Assembly: GCA_902801025.1 (NCBI GenBank)
Contig: CADCGZ010000009.1
Span: forward strand, 1 to 55,545
Reading direction: 5' to 3'
Length of the DNA stretch: 55,545 nt
DNA from: an uncultured bacterium
GTDB lineage: Bacteria; Verrucomicrobiota; Kiritimatiellia; RFP12; UBA1067
Shown here: in pieces, positions 32,201 through 40,800 of the stretch
Layout of the letters: each line of letters opens with the position of its first letter
Position numbering within the stretch: the first letter of the stretch is position 1
The notes under the pieces: generated by a model
Databases searched by the model: none
What the model saw: the letters and a program-made list of their open reading frames with translations, nothing else
What the model was told of the DNA's origin: nothing
Position numbers and translations under genes: made by a program

Positions 32201-35200
32201 ACCGGCCGCGGGACGGAACGTCACGTCCGCGCCGGTCCCGAGCGTGAGCTGCGAGAAGCGGTTGGTGAGCGCGGTGTCGGGAACGGAGACGACGGCCGCC
32301 GCGTTCTCCGGGAAGACCGCGTAAGAGCCGCGGCGCGGGTAGCCCGCGATGTCGTCCCAGACGCCGTCCGGCGTCCACTTCTCAGAGTCGGTCCAGAGCC
32401 CCTCGCCGCCGGCCCACGTGTAGGCCGTTGCGTCGACAACCGTCGTGTTGCGCCCGTAGACGGTGCTGTAGTCGCGGGCCGCGGCGGTCGGCCCCCAACT
32501 CGCGGTTCCGTTCGAGTTGGAGACGGACCAGTTCCACGTCACGTCCCAGTCCCAGTCCAGGAGCACCGGCAGCACGTAGGAGCCGAGCGAGTCGACAATC
32601 ATCTGTTCGCCATCGTGCGGCTGGGTCGAGTTTTTGGCGGGGAAGCCGTAGTAAGTCTGGTTGCGCAGAAACCGGACCGTCGTTTCGCCCGCGCCGAGTT
32701 CGGAGACCGTGCCGCCGGCGAGGATCGTGCGCTGCTGGTTGACGAACGGGTTGCCGTCGTTCCAGAGCGCCTCGGTGTTGGCATCCGCGAACTCGTAGAC
32801 TCGCGACGCGCCGGGCGTGACAAACGCAAGCAGCTCGCTGCGGCCCGTGGCACCGGCGGCGTCTGCAACCTCGACCATAAACCAGTGCTTCACGCCGGGC
32901 ATGAGGCCCGTCACGACGCCGAACGAGAAAGTACCTGCCGCGTCGAGGTTCGTCGTCGCGACGGCCGACAGCGAATCGGCGTCCGGCCCGACGAGGAGTG
33001 TCGCGACGTAGGGCACCGTGCCGCCGAAAACGGTTGCGCCGAACATCGCGCGATCGCCGAGGGCGTAGTCCGACACGAGCGCGTCGAAGACCTGTGGTAG
33101 CGCCGTCGCGGTGAACGTGACCGGCTCGGTCCACGCAAGCAGGTTCTCGGTTTTGAGGACGAGACGCGCGACGAACGCGCTCGTCCCCCACCCCGCCACT
33201 TGCGCAGAGAGATATGAGGCGGCGTTCGCCGCCGGAACCTCGCCGAGATCGCTCACAGTCCAGCCTAGATCTCCTATCGCCGCTAGAGCCGTTAGATTGT
33301 CTATGGCGCATATCGTGCCATAGTCCTCAATGCCATAGACGAGATACGCATGCGTCGCGTTTTCTCCCGAGCCAACAACGGCATCGAGCGACAGCGTGCC
33401 GCCGCTCGCAACGGCATTCGTCAGGCTCAGGGTCCTCGCCGCCGGCCGGGACGGCCGGAGCAGCGAACCGTCGCCCGGATCGACCAGCGGAGTCCATGCC
33501 GATTCCGGCTCGGGGCTCGTGGAACCGTTTTCGTTGAACGCGACGCCGAACGCAGCCCACGAACTGTTGCCGTCGCCGTCTGGGCCGAAGTTCTCAGTCG
33601 TGCGGCCGACGCGGACTTCGATCTCGTGCCAGCCAGCCTCTTCCGTTTCGATCGAACCGAAGGCATCGGTCTTGAAGGATTTGACGACGGTGATGATCGG
33701 CCGTCCATCGATCGCGACGAACGCGCTGTCCGCGTAGCGCGTGCCGAAGACAACAGTCTTGCCGCCGCCGAGGTAGATCCAGCCGCGATAGGCGTAGAAC
33801 GACGGCGTGCCAGGCCAGACATAGGAAATGTCCATGATGGCATCCGTGAAAACAGAACTCCTCACGTTCGCTGCGAGTGTGCCTGAAACGAGGTTGGAGA
33901 CCGTCGCGTCGGCCCAGAGGGAAGTGTTCGTGAAGATGGTCGTAAACGCGGCCGCGGTGGTGCGGCGCGAAATCTGCCAAAAACCGAAGGAGCCGTCGCA
34001 AGCCGGCAGCGCGCTGGCGGCGGGGAGCGTCACGCTCTGCACCGCACCCGTGGACGCGCCACCCGCGTTCGACGCGACGGGCGCGAAATACCAGGTCTTG
34101 CCGCCCGCGAGGCCGGAGACTGTCGCCGTGTAGAGGCCGGGCGACGCGCCGGCGGCGACGGACGCCGAGAGGTCGAGCGTGTCGGGCGCGGTACCGTAGA
34201 GGAGCGAGAGATCTGCCGTCGCCTGCGAGCCGGAATCACGGAGCGCGACAACGGCATCCGCCGACGTCGAGCCCGCTTCGAGCGACTCGAGAACGATTTC
34301 GGGAAGCGCGGAGCCGCTCTCGGAGCCGAGGCGCAGGATGAACGCGCCGCAACCGCCAGCCGCTCCGAGTCGCGCCACGTCGGGGCACTTGTCGTATTGA
34401 CGGCCGCCGCCTCCGCCGGAGCCGGTGCCGTCGAGTCCGGGCGTGGGCGCAACGGCGTTCTGGCAGACTTCGGACGTGAAGCCGCCGCCGTCGCCGCCGA
34501 CGCCGCTGCCGCCGAGGCCCTTGTAGCCACCGTTGTTGTCGTGCCAGCAACCGCCGCCGCCGCCGCCCGCGTACCAGAGCTCCGTGCCCGTGATGTCGCT
34601 CGCGACGCCCGCGCCGCCTGCGCCGCCCTGGCGGCGGTTGGGGCCGCTCGCGGTGTCCGACCAATAGGCGTTCGCGCCGGGACCGCCCGCGCCGCCGCCG
34701 CCCGCCGCAGCGCTGTCGTATTTGCTCTCCGCGACGCCGGAACCAGAGCCGCCGGGATTGCCGAGCTCGGGAGCAACGGCCATGGAGTTGCCGCCGACGG
34801 GTGCGCAGGGGCCGCCGCCGCCGCCGGAGCCGCCGGAGTGGCCGCGCGAATTGACGGTGCCGGCGCTCTTGTCGCCGTAGCCGCCGCCGCCGCCGCCGTG
34901 CGCCGTGTAGAGGACCGTGCCGTCGAGCGAGAGGACGGAGTCCGCGCCGTCGCCGCCCGGGCCCGTCTGCGCGGTGTTGACCGCGCCGCCTTCGCCGACG
35001 GCGACCGTGTATTCGCCGGGATCGAGCGTGACGGCCGGAAGCTCGATGAAGCCGCCCGCGCCGCCGCCGCCGCCGCGGCTCGTGCCGCCCGCGCCGCCGC
35101 CGCCGACCATGAGGAACCGCGCACGGCCGCGCGTCGTGATTGTGAACGTGTTGGTTCCGGGCGTGGAGAACGAATAGACTGAGTCGGTTCCGACCGTGGT

Positions 35201-37705
35201 TTTCGTCGCGCCGGCCGGGATGCCGGCGATCCGCGCCGGCGTCGTGAAGAGCGTCAAGAACGTGCCCGTCGCCGCGCCGAGGATTTCGCCCTCGATCCCG
35301 CCGGAAACAACGCGCACCGCGTAGTCATAGTCCGTGCCGGCCGCGAGGCCGGTGAGCGCGAACGCGAAGCGTTCGCCCGCCCGGAGGTCCGTTCCGATCG
35401 TCGCGTAGGACCCGAGCGCGCCGCCAGCCGGACCGACCGCCATCTCAAGCGAGGCGCCGGAGGCGTTTTCGCCCGCGAGCTGGATCGAGCCGGCCACAAT
35501 TGCACCGCCGACCGAACCGACGACGGAATCGACCGTCGCGCGGGCGGTCGCGTCAGCCGTCGCGCGCCAGCGGACGATGAGCGCGCCGGAGCCGCCGGGT
35601 GCGCCGCGGCGCGCGGATCCGGCCGCGTCGGTGCCGTCCTTGCGTCCGCCGCCGCCGCCGCCACCGAGACCGTCGACGCCGCGTTCGTAATCGTCGACCG
35701 TGCTGTCCGACGTGCGGCAGCCCATGCCGCCGCCGCCGCGTCCGCCGCGTCCGGCAGGATAGGCGTAGCCGCCGACGTTATCAGAATTCTGGCCCGCGCC
35801 GCCGCCGCCGGCGTACCAGACCTCCTCGCCCGTGATCGAGCACGGCATGCCGTCGCCGCCCGCGCCGCCGACGACGTTAGCGTAGTCGGCGCGCGTGCCT
35901 GGGGCTCCCGCGCCGCCGCCGCCGCTGGCGAAGTTCCACCCCGAATGGGCGGAGTCGAGCGCGCCGCCGGGGTTGCCGCGCTCGGCGCCCTCGGCGGTCG
36001 ACGCCGCGGGCGTGGTCGTCTGGATGCTCGCGCCGCCGCCGCTGCCGCCGGCCAGGCCGACGCGCGTGGAGGCGTTGTACCAGCCGCCGCCGCCACCGCC
36101 GCCGTGCACCGTGTAAAGCGCCGAGCCGCCGAGCGAAAGCGTTGTGTCGCCGCCGTTGCCGCCCTGGCGCTGGTCGGCCGGGGCGGGAGCGCCACCCGCG
36201 CCGACCGAAACCTCGTAGGTCCCCGCATCGAGCACGACACTTTCCAGGTGCAGGAATCCACCCGCGCCGCCGCCACCGCCCACATAGGAGCCGCCGCCAC
36301 CACCACCGCCCACGAGCAGCAGCTCGACCGCCGCGCGCTCGGGCATCGTGAACGTCATCGTCTCGGATGACGCGCCGAACACCGCCACGCGGTCCTGGCC
36401 GACGTCGAACTCGCGCGCCGCGCCCGCCGCCGTCGCCGTGACGAGCGACGTATAGGGCAGGCACTCGGTATCCTCGTGGCAGGTTTCGCCAAGGTTGTTT
36501 TCCGCAAGAACACGGACATAGTAGGTCGTCCCGGGCGTGAGACCCGAGACCGTGAAGGGAACTTCCTCGCCGGCCACGACGCCGGTCCGGATCGGAACGG
36601 GCGTGGCGGAATCGAGCGCAGCGACGCTCGTCGCGACCGCGTAGGAAAGGGCGACCGACGAGGCGTTCTCTCCGACGAAAGCGAGGAACGCCCGGCCGGA
36701 AACCGACTCTGGGCCGTCCGTCACGCCGAGGACGTTCAAGCTCGGCTCGGGACCGGCGAGAACCGGATCGAGACGGACGACCAGGACTCCGCTGCCGCCC
36801 GGGCGGCCGGCGAAGTCGTTGTTGTTGCCTCCGCCGCCGCCACCTCCGAGGCCGTCAACGCCACACTCCAGCTCGTAGAGGGTTTTCCCGGTTGTCGAAT
36901 CGATACTCGCCTGTCGAACGGAGACGGCAACGTTGGCCGCTCCGTTCCCTCCTCCGCCGGATCCACCGAACCCATGGTTGTATGTGGCGTTCCCGGAATA
37001 GTCGCCCGCACCGCCGCCGCCCGCGTAAACAATCGCCTCGCCGGTGATGTCGCTTGCCCGGCCGGCGCCGCCGTCGGGATGGTGCGAAGAGCCCTTGCCG
37101 TTGTTTCCGCCGACGGCGGCGGCTCCCGCGCCGCCACCGCCCTGCGGACCGTTGCTCGTGCCCTTTCCTCCGGCATTCCCCTGCCCGGGCGTCCCTGCGC
37201 CGCCCGCGCCGCCTTGCGTTCCGCCGCCGCCGCTGCCGCCGCTCGCGGCGGACTTCTTGCTCCATCCCGCGCCGCCGCCACCGCCGACCGCGGTGTAGAG
37301 CGCCGCGCCGCCGAACGTCAGCACCGTGTCGCCGCCGTTTCCTCCGGCGTAGCCGGACCCGGCGGGCTGTCCGCCCGCGCCGACCGCAACCGTGTAGGTG
37401 CCGGCCTGAAGCGCGACGTCGGAGACCTCGACGAAGCCTCCGGCCCCGCCGCCGCCGCCGCAGTCGGTCCCGCCCGCGCCGCCGCCGCCCACGAGCAGGA
37501 TGCGGGCCGTGAGGCCGCCGGGCACGGTGAACGTGCCGTCTGCGAGAAACTTCACGACCTTCGACTTGTCGGGGAGGGTCGCCGTCGTCACGCTCGCGCC
37601 CGTCGTTTCGACGGCCGCTGGTACATATTCCGCCATTGCATAACGCACAGATGCTGCACAAAGCGTGGCGAGTGCAAGCAGTGTTGATCGAACAATACAT
37701 TTCAT
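26261..37705 (-). CDS. Giant secreted mosaic protein (3814 residues)
   Basis: ATG 37705 with GGAG upstream begins a signal peptide ending RYAMAE. Four glycine-rich domains occur at about residues 55-310, 450-712, 852-1125 and 2242-2495; each opens with a LLVGGGG-type turn and ends in GGxGxxIVR-like strands. Fn3-like linkers separate them. A PA14-like domain lies at about 1238-1415 (YRGWIYLGGGKTVVFGTRYA). Two discoidin-like regions lie near 2610-2770 and 2995-3160. A module of about 345 residues with YTW...W(N/T)D...WTP occurs twice, at about 1760-2105 and 3460-3814. The tail is GGTRITIR. All modules are typical of extracellular ligand binding, so a surface adhesin or fibre is likely. No catalytic motif is seen. 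Class A promoter upstream; extreme GGC/GCC bias in the glycine-rich parts. Confidence 0.85.
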   Translation of the reverse strand: MKCIVRSTLLALATLCAASVRYAMAEYVPAAVETTGASVTTATLPDKSKVVKFLADGTFTVPGGLTARILLVGGGGAGGTDCGGGGGAGGFVEVSDVALQAGTYTVAVGAGGQPAGSGYAGGNGGDTVLTFGGAALYTAVGGGGGAGWSKKSAASGGSGGGGTQGGAGGAGTPGQGNAGGKGTSNGPQGGGGAGAAAVGGNNGKGSSHHPDGGAGRASDITGEAIVYAGGGGAGDYSGNATYNHGFGGSGGGGNGAANVAVSVRQASIDSTTGKTLYELECGVDGLGGGGGGGNNNDFAGRPGGSGVLVVRLDPVLAGPEPSLNVLGVTDGPESVSGRAFLAFVGENASSVALSYAVATSVAALDSATPVPIRTGVVAGEEVPFTVSGLTPGTTYYVRVLAENNLGETCHEDTECLPYTSLVTATAAGAAREFDVGQDRVAVFGASSETMTFTMPERAAVELLLVGGGGGGGSYVGGGGGAGGFLHLESVVLDAGTYEVSVGAGGAPAPADQRQGGNGGDTTLSLGGSALYTVHGGGGGGGWYNASTRVGLAGGSGGGASIQTTTPAASTAEGAERGNPGGALDSAHSGWNFASGGGGAGAPGTRADYANVVGGAGGDGMPCSITGEEVWYAGGGGAGQNSDNVGGYAYPAGRGGRGGGGMGCRTSDSTVDDYERGVDGLGGGGGGGRKDGTDAAGSARRGAPGGSGALIVRWRATADATARATVDSVVGSVGGAIVAGSIQLAGENASGASLEMAVGPAGGALGSYATIGTDLRAGERFAFALTGLAAGTDYDYAVRVVSGGIEGEILGAATGTFLTLFTTPARIAGIPAGATKTTVGTDSVYSFSTPGTNTFTITTRGRARFLMVGGGGAGGTSRGGGGGAGGFIELPAVTLDPGEYTVAVGEGGAVNTAQTGPGGDGADSVLSLDGTVLYTAHGGGGGGYGDKSAGTVNSRGHSGGSGGGGGPCAPVGGNSMAVAPELGNPGGSGSGVAESKYDSAAAGGGGAGGPGANAYWSDTASGPNRRQGGAGGAGVASDITGTELWYAGGGGGGCWHDNNGGYKGLGGSGVGGDGGGFTSEVCQNAVAPTPGLDGTGSGGGGGRQYDKCPDVARLGAAGGCGAFILRLGSESGSALPEIVLESLEAGSTSADAVVALRDSGSQATADLSLLYGTAPDTLDLSASVAAGASPGLYTATVSGLAGGKTWYFAPVASNAGGASTGAVQSVTLPAASALPACDGSFGFWQISRRTTAAAFTTIFTNTSLWADATVSNLVSGTLAANVRSSVFTDAIMDISYVWPGTPSFYAYRGWIYLGGGKTVVFGTRYADSAFVAIDGRPIITVVKSFKTDAFGSIETEEAGWHEIEVRVGRTTENFGPDGDGNSSWAAFGVAFNENGSTSPEPESAWTPLVDPGDGSLLRPSRPAARTLSLTNAVASGGTLSLDAVVGSGENATHAYLVYGIEDYGTICAIDNLTALAAIGDLGWTVSDLGEVPAANAASYLSAQVAGWGTSAFVARLVLKTENLLAWTEPVTFTATALPQVFDALVSDYALGDRAMFGATVFGGTVPYVATLLVGPDADSLSAVATTNLDAAGTFSFGVVTGLMPGVKHWFMVEVADAAGATGRSELLAFVTPGASRVYEFADANTEALWNDGNPFVNQQRTILAGGTVSELGAGETTVRFLRNQTYYGFPAKNSTQPHDGEQMIVDSLGSYVLPVLLDWDWDVTWNWSVSNSNGTASWGPTAAARDYSTVYGRNTTVVDATAYTWAGGEGLWTDSEKWTPDGVWDDIAGYPRRGSYAVFPENAAAVVSVPDTALTNRFSQLTLGTGADVTFRPAAGATDATLRLQPEASVSSARNYGFDMKKNTALRFEGEGLFVDFFNSWACYPNDSDTSITFADGVRARIGNGSNNSAWTANGKSRTLFCVTSGAEVTVLGQIFVNGEASQMIIDDAKLLQTYYNGDNSSVCLRGRGLGDKATLIIRGANPILQVGKRFVAQSSDSGVNPQYVDFEVPEGGWLEAPIRSNPSNPYKFGQSSTSNYKIILRVPSNSPAVVAGESLDVPLVRWPGGVDANVVTLDPAYLPHPATDSFFQTTDPVTGQITVWAHLVGQTDTAAPQASDFRVLALSQNGADLSFVVIPGSGGTTSVGVEVLDANGDAVAGATATPSFASTAAYATNFVTVAGLEPATDYTLHVMLDDGTNPSAIADFAFRTLDDWAEGRSDTADSVVQDGPYTVWTFTDTTPHAGTFTVTRGGLAEILVVGGGGGGGAGHNGNEFGGGGGGGGQVIATNLVLAPGTYAIQVGAGGAHSSTSSRSIGSSGKASSFGDIVAAGGGAGGYNTTLPLSGASGGGGSNAKDGAAGTAGFSGGAGVSKGGGGGGGGACGPGASASGMFGGAGGAGVTNSISGQPRVYGAGGGGGSGGSYSTYKGAGAAGADTAGNGGMRSVDGRTPEAVAAMAGTPGFGGGGGGGCASSDGVDTGPGITYGGMGGSGAVIVRMRTATAADPAPQASIKAETAGEADWAAMLEIYSLGEGADHVDATLRVSRDGGATTNDFPAGSATAAGAAAFASDGLAPGADYEGVLVLDNGLAGGTLEIPVSFRTADPAATTVAASSAWTFGKWTSAAADFHATSLLRNKPMEATVASTGTAATEAYPARVANGADDYYELYPDRLFTWTWSDPVYLTAFRVFYNASDWRSGVNVGSVEALGEDGTWTVISPTPGHYNVSWGRNYGYLLPADGADYLWDKPALGIRFTSDTFVSLTGYCNFREAEAEGVPAAGQPADLSISTLSRTAAGIKALVAFSHALPADATVTALVAPTHGGTDVSAWTTAASALAETGALSQNVVIDAADLDGMNYLRFRSDDGNGGVRWSETVYLPDVEILSSIPPTVLYVATRETTPSTATLAASLVDAGSAAVGDRADLYVRYAEASNAVAEATAVLVASGAAEGETAATLGGLLPDRVYWAQFVAVNAGGDTGASDLFSFTTAPDETGGGAVSQVNGWYCDSWASATAETVDNLLRGVLGTETTGSRVSVGSVDNLTDGIVSESKYWGPARGTSVEFELGGVFSLAEFRIYQYSTDTARRTISIASLEWRDETGEWHRIPGSQLEFDSGSNNNRAYLTPADGSPYMAVGATAFRFTQGEGGSPDTHLIREMELLGEPSGGYRMLTVDAASWSGGELSATVSRSLTNAVGTVYAVSGAAYHGTNETAWTADGGAAASFGALAENQTSASGAFAPATGARYVRFYEADASGAVVAWSDTIPADPAAVRVVDAGVRADGDTAVFPIRVVTAGTGALSVKVLLADNPDFANAAEIVVANPAVGDCAATADVESGATYWYRIVAETTDGGFDETPARSFTTRAGSVLASAVSANSYVTRYAVLRGTLDTLGAGVTTLEILTGDSASSLSVYDTMVLDRPGAFAYPGTFTGLPRTIYFRFHAVNVSPGGETWESWSSTSSFSTSDNVGYTWKKSVTEGAWNDPDNWTPNVDYECTGYPDYSGAGVDFPNGTVATVSVPGKYRFGSWSIARNDIDVTFVGDGPAVSGLGSSNDNISGGAFKNSHWTFSGVSLKEKDGINFGDPNSPGSCYNSTLRFTDGATASIGNAVTAVGSNVWIVVEGGSVLEFRVNGPALAVKDGGIRLDNGTIAAARILTDYGWTGTTNQAILVSGSAPRIALTGVFSNSSDAGDQNLQNLQNADTSFLFSVPENGWRNPVIESENEASMFAGMNGSPAADYVIAIDPASPIFRTARTRTVTLVAWKGGIDTDHVTLVAPPQGATLFYTYGWPSVLTEPASAGDAPTGITANLVGVGGTRITIR

Positions 37706-37746
37706 CGTGTCGCTCTCCATTATTTCAATCAGCTGCAATTGTAAGA

Positions 37747-37776
37747 ATAATACCATTTCCAGTGCGCCAAAGTCAA
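37747..37776 (-). promoter_or_regulatory. Class A promoter of the giant gene
   Basis: TTGACT (37771-37776), 18-bp spacer containing GGCGC, TATTAT (37747-37752). The predicted leader is about 35 bases and lacks the hairpin seen in the two 88-bp cassettes. Confidence 0.8.
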
Positions 37777-37807
37777 TCGACACCGCGACCAACACGTACA
37801 ACCCGGC

Positions 37808-40800
37808 CTATCGAATGGTGAGAGTCAATTTTCCGCGGTTTACTACAATCTTGCCGCTTTTCTCGGGCGAAGAATCCTCGACACTGGAAATGCCAAGTTC
37901 AGAAAGCCGCGCTGCAGAATACTTACCGCTACGAAGATGGTTTGTTGTAGTCCCGGCACCGGCTCCTGACACCCAGTAGAATTCCTTAACAGTAAGTTCG
38001 TGTCCCTCGAGATCAAGCGCCGCCGTGTTGTCGGCAAGCAGCACAGAGCGAACCTTGACGTCGGCATTCACGGCAGCACGGCCGTAGTCGGCGATTTCGT
38101 AGCGCACGTGCTTGTAATCCCTGGGGTCGTCGCCGCCGTAACCGAGCGAGACCATCTCAGTCGTGTTCGTGTTGTCGTGCGGCGTCCTTTTGTCTTTCGT
38201 GCCCTCGATATAGGCGATGTTGAGCGGGTCCATCGCAATGCGGATGATGCCGCACTTGTCGCCGTCGGCCGCAGTCTCAAGGTAGACGGTACCGGCGGAA
38301 GCGTCGTGGAGGATGTTCGTTCCGCCCTTCCACCAGCTGCCGCCGCCCGCCTCGATACGCCCGGTGAAGGCCGTAAAGTCTGCACCTGGCGCGGAGAGGC
38401 GAATCGCAATGCGTCCGCCAGGACCGTCGTAGTCGTCGCGGTTTCCGCCGTTCGCCTGAATCGTCCCGGTGCCAGCGAAGCGCCCGGCCTCAAGACTAAG
38501 GGCACCGCCTGCCCCTCCTGCGACCGGTTTGCTGCTACTGGACCGTTCCTCGGGACCACCGCTCACGGTCGCGGTGCCGTCAAGCGTCAGGGTGCCGTCC
38601 ACGACGAGACGGATGACACCGCCACATTGCTGCCCGGAGATCGAGGACGCAGAGCATCCGGGAATGCGCGGATCGAATACAGAATCATAGGCCTGCGAGA
38701 TCATCCTTCCGTCGGGATCCCGCCCGAGGTAAACCGAGCGGCCTCCGTGGGAATGAGAGCCGAGCAAGGGCGAGGCGAAGCCAGTTTCATTGGTTTCCGA
38801 CTCCTTCACGACGCCGCAGTCCTTCGCGCGCAGATACCCGTTCGTAGCGATGGTCAGGTCGCCGCGGATTTCCGCGGAGCAGATCGGGATGAGGTCTGGG
38901 TTGGTGCCGCGGTTGTTCGTCAGCGGATGGAAGCCAATCGCGGCACCGTTCGTGACAAAGACGCTCGCCTGAAAGACAAAGTTGGTCCACGGGACGAACA
39001 TCCAGTTGCCGGAGATCGTCTGGTCGCCATCGCCGATGTCGAGCATCCCGCCCTCATAGCGGAGACCTCCGATGGCGTCGACGGAGGTCTCGGTGCCGTA
39101 GCAACTCGCTAGACCGCCGGGGAGCGTCAGCCGCGTTCCTGCCGGTACGCGCAGGAAGCCGCGATGGCCGAACTCGATGGCGTCGAACGTCCAGTCGCCC
39201 TCGTCCGTGACGGCGGGGCAGCGCCAGAAGGTGGAATACCTTCCGTCGAGCTCCAGGTCGAGGCTCGGGGCGGCGGCGTTGGCCTGCTGCGCGACCACGA
39301 GCAGGCCGTTCGGCCGAGTTTCGTCGATGAAGACGACGGTACCCGACCCACCGCCTTGGCGCGCGGTCCACGAGTGGTCGGGCGATCCCATCCAGGAGCC
39401 CTCGGCGGAAATAGCGCCGAAGGTCGAGCGGTCGACGGGCTCGCGCGTGACGATTGCGACGCGGCCGCCGGTGCCCTTGTAGTGGCCATCGGTCAAAGTC
39501 GCCCTGCCCTCGAGGTCGGGGAACGAGAGTCCCTCTTCGGTCGCCCCGGACCCGATGGCGGTGATGCGGCCAGTTCCTGACAGCGTGTCGGCGCGGAGAA
39601 AGACGGAGCCGGCGGCGCCCATCGCGCCAGCGCGCTCCGAGTATGTCGTTGGGACGCTGGCGTCCCAGGCGTCGGCGCGGATTATCCCGTCCACCACGGC
39701 GGCGCCGGAGACCACGAGGTAGACGGCTCCGCCGCCCTTGCCGTTCACGTGGTTCGCTCCGGCGTGGAACGGCAGTCCGATGTGGATCGGCTCGCGCGGA
39801 TCACCGTAGCAGGGCGGCGAGTCCGCGTTGAGCCGTCCGCCGTGGGAGCACCCTCTCATGCGGGAGCCGCCGTCCGTGACATAGTAGCCCTTGCCGCGCG
39901 CGTCGATCAGGCCGTCCGCGCCAACGTGCAGCGAGCCGGCCGAGACGCGGAGACGATAGGTCTCGTTGGCCTTGAGGTCGCCGAGCCAGTCCCAGGTGTT
40001 GTCATGGCATTGGTCCATCCTGCGGGACTGGGGGTGCGTGACGGAGCCGGCGTCGATCGTCATCGCGCCCGCCACGATCAGGCACTCGAAATCGCCCTTG
40101 CCGGGGAAGACCGTACAGACCGTCACGGTCCCCGTGTAGCCGCTCGTCTGCGTCCACGCGGCGACCTCGTGCGTCGCGGTATCGTCCCATTCGCAGTCGG
40201 CGTTCGAAAAGCGGCCGTCGAAAAGGACATGCTCGTAGGCGCGCGGTGCGTGTCCGAACGACCAGTTCGAGCCGTCGGAGGCGAGCCCGGCGTCCTCCGC
40301 GATCCACGTGTTGCTGTCGCCGGAGAGCGTGAGGTTCGTGATCGTGAGCGACGCGGAGCCGGCCGAGGCCGAGACGCCGTAGAGCCCCGGCAGGAGCGTC
40401 AGGTCGACCGTCGTCGACTGGTCCAGAGGGTCGATGAGTGGATGAATCGCGACATCGACGGTGTTCATGCCAGCGGGGATCGTAGCGGTATGCGCAAGCA
40501 CTTGATAGGAGCGGCCTTCGACCGCCGTCCCGCCAACCTCAAAATCGACGACGAGGTCGTTCGCCGCATCGCCGCGCGAAATGCGGAAGACGCCCGGGAC
40601 GAGACCATCCTCGTCGCCATCCGCGATCTTCTCGACGGAGAGATCGCCCGTGTAGAAGGCGAGCGGGCCGGACAGAACATTTGTCCCGCTGAGCGCCGTA
40701 TTCGCGACGGTCTGGACGGAATAGGCGAAGGTCGTGTTCGGTGCGAGGCCGGAAAGCGTGGCGGCGTAGGTCTTCGGGAGCGACATGTCCGCAGTCGTCA

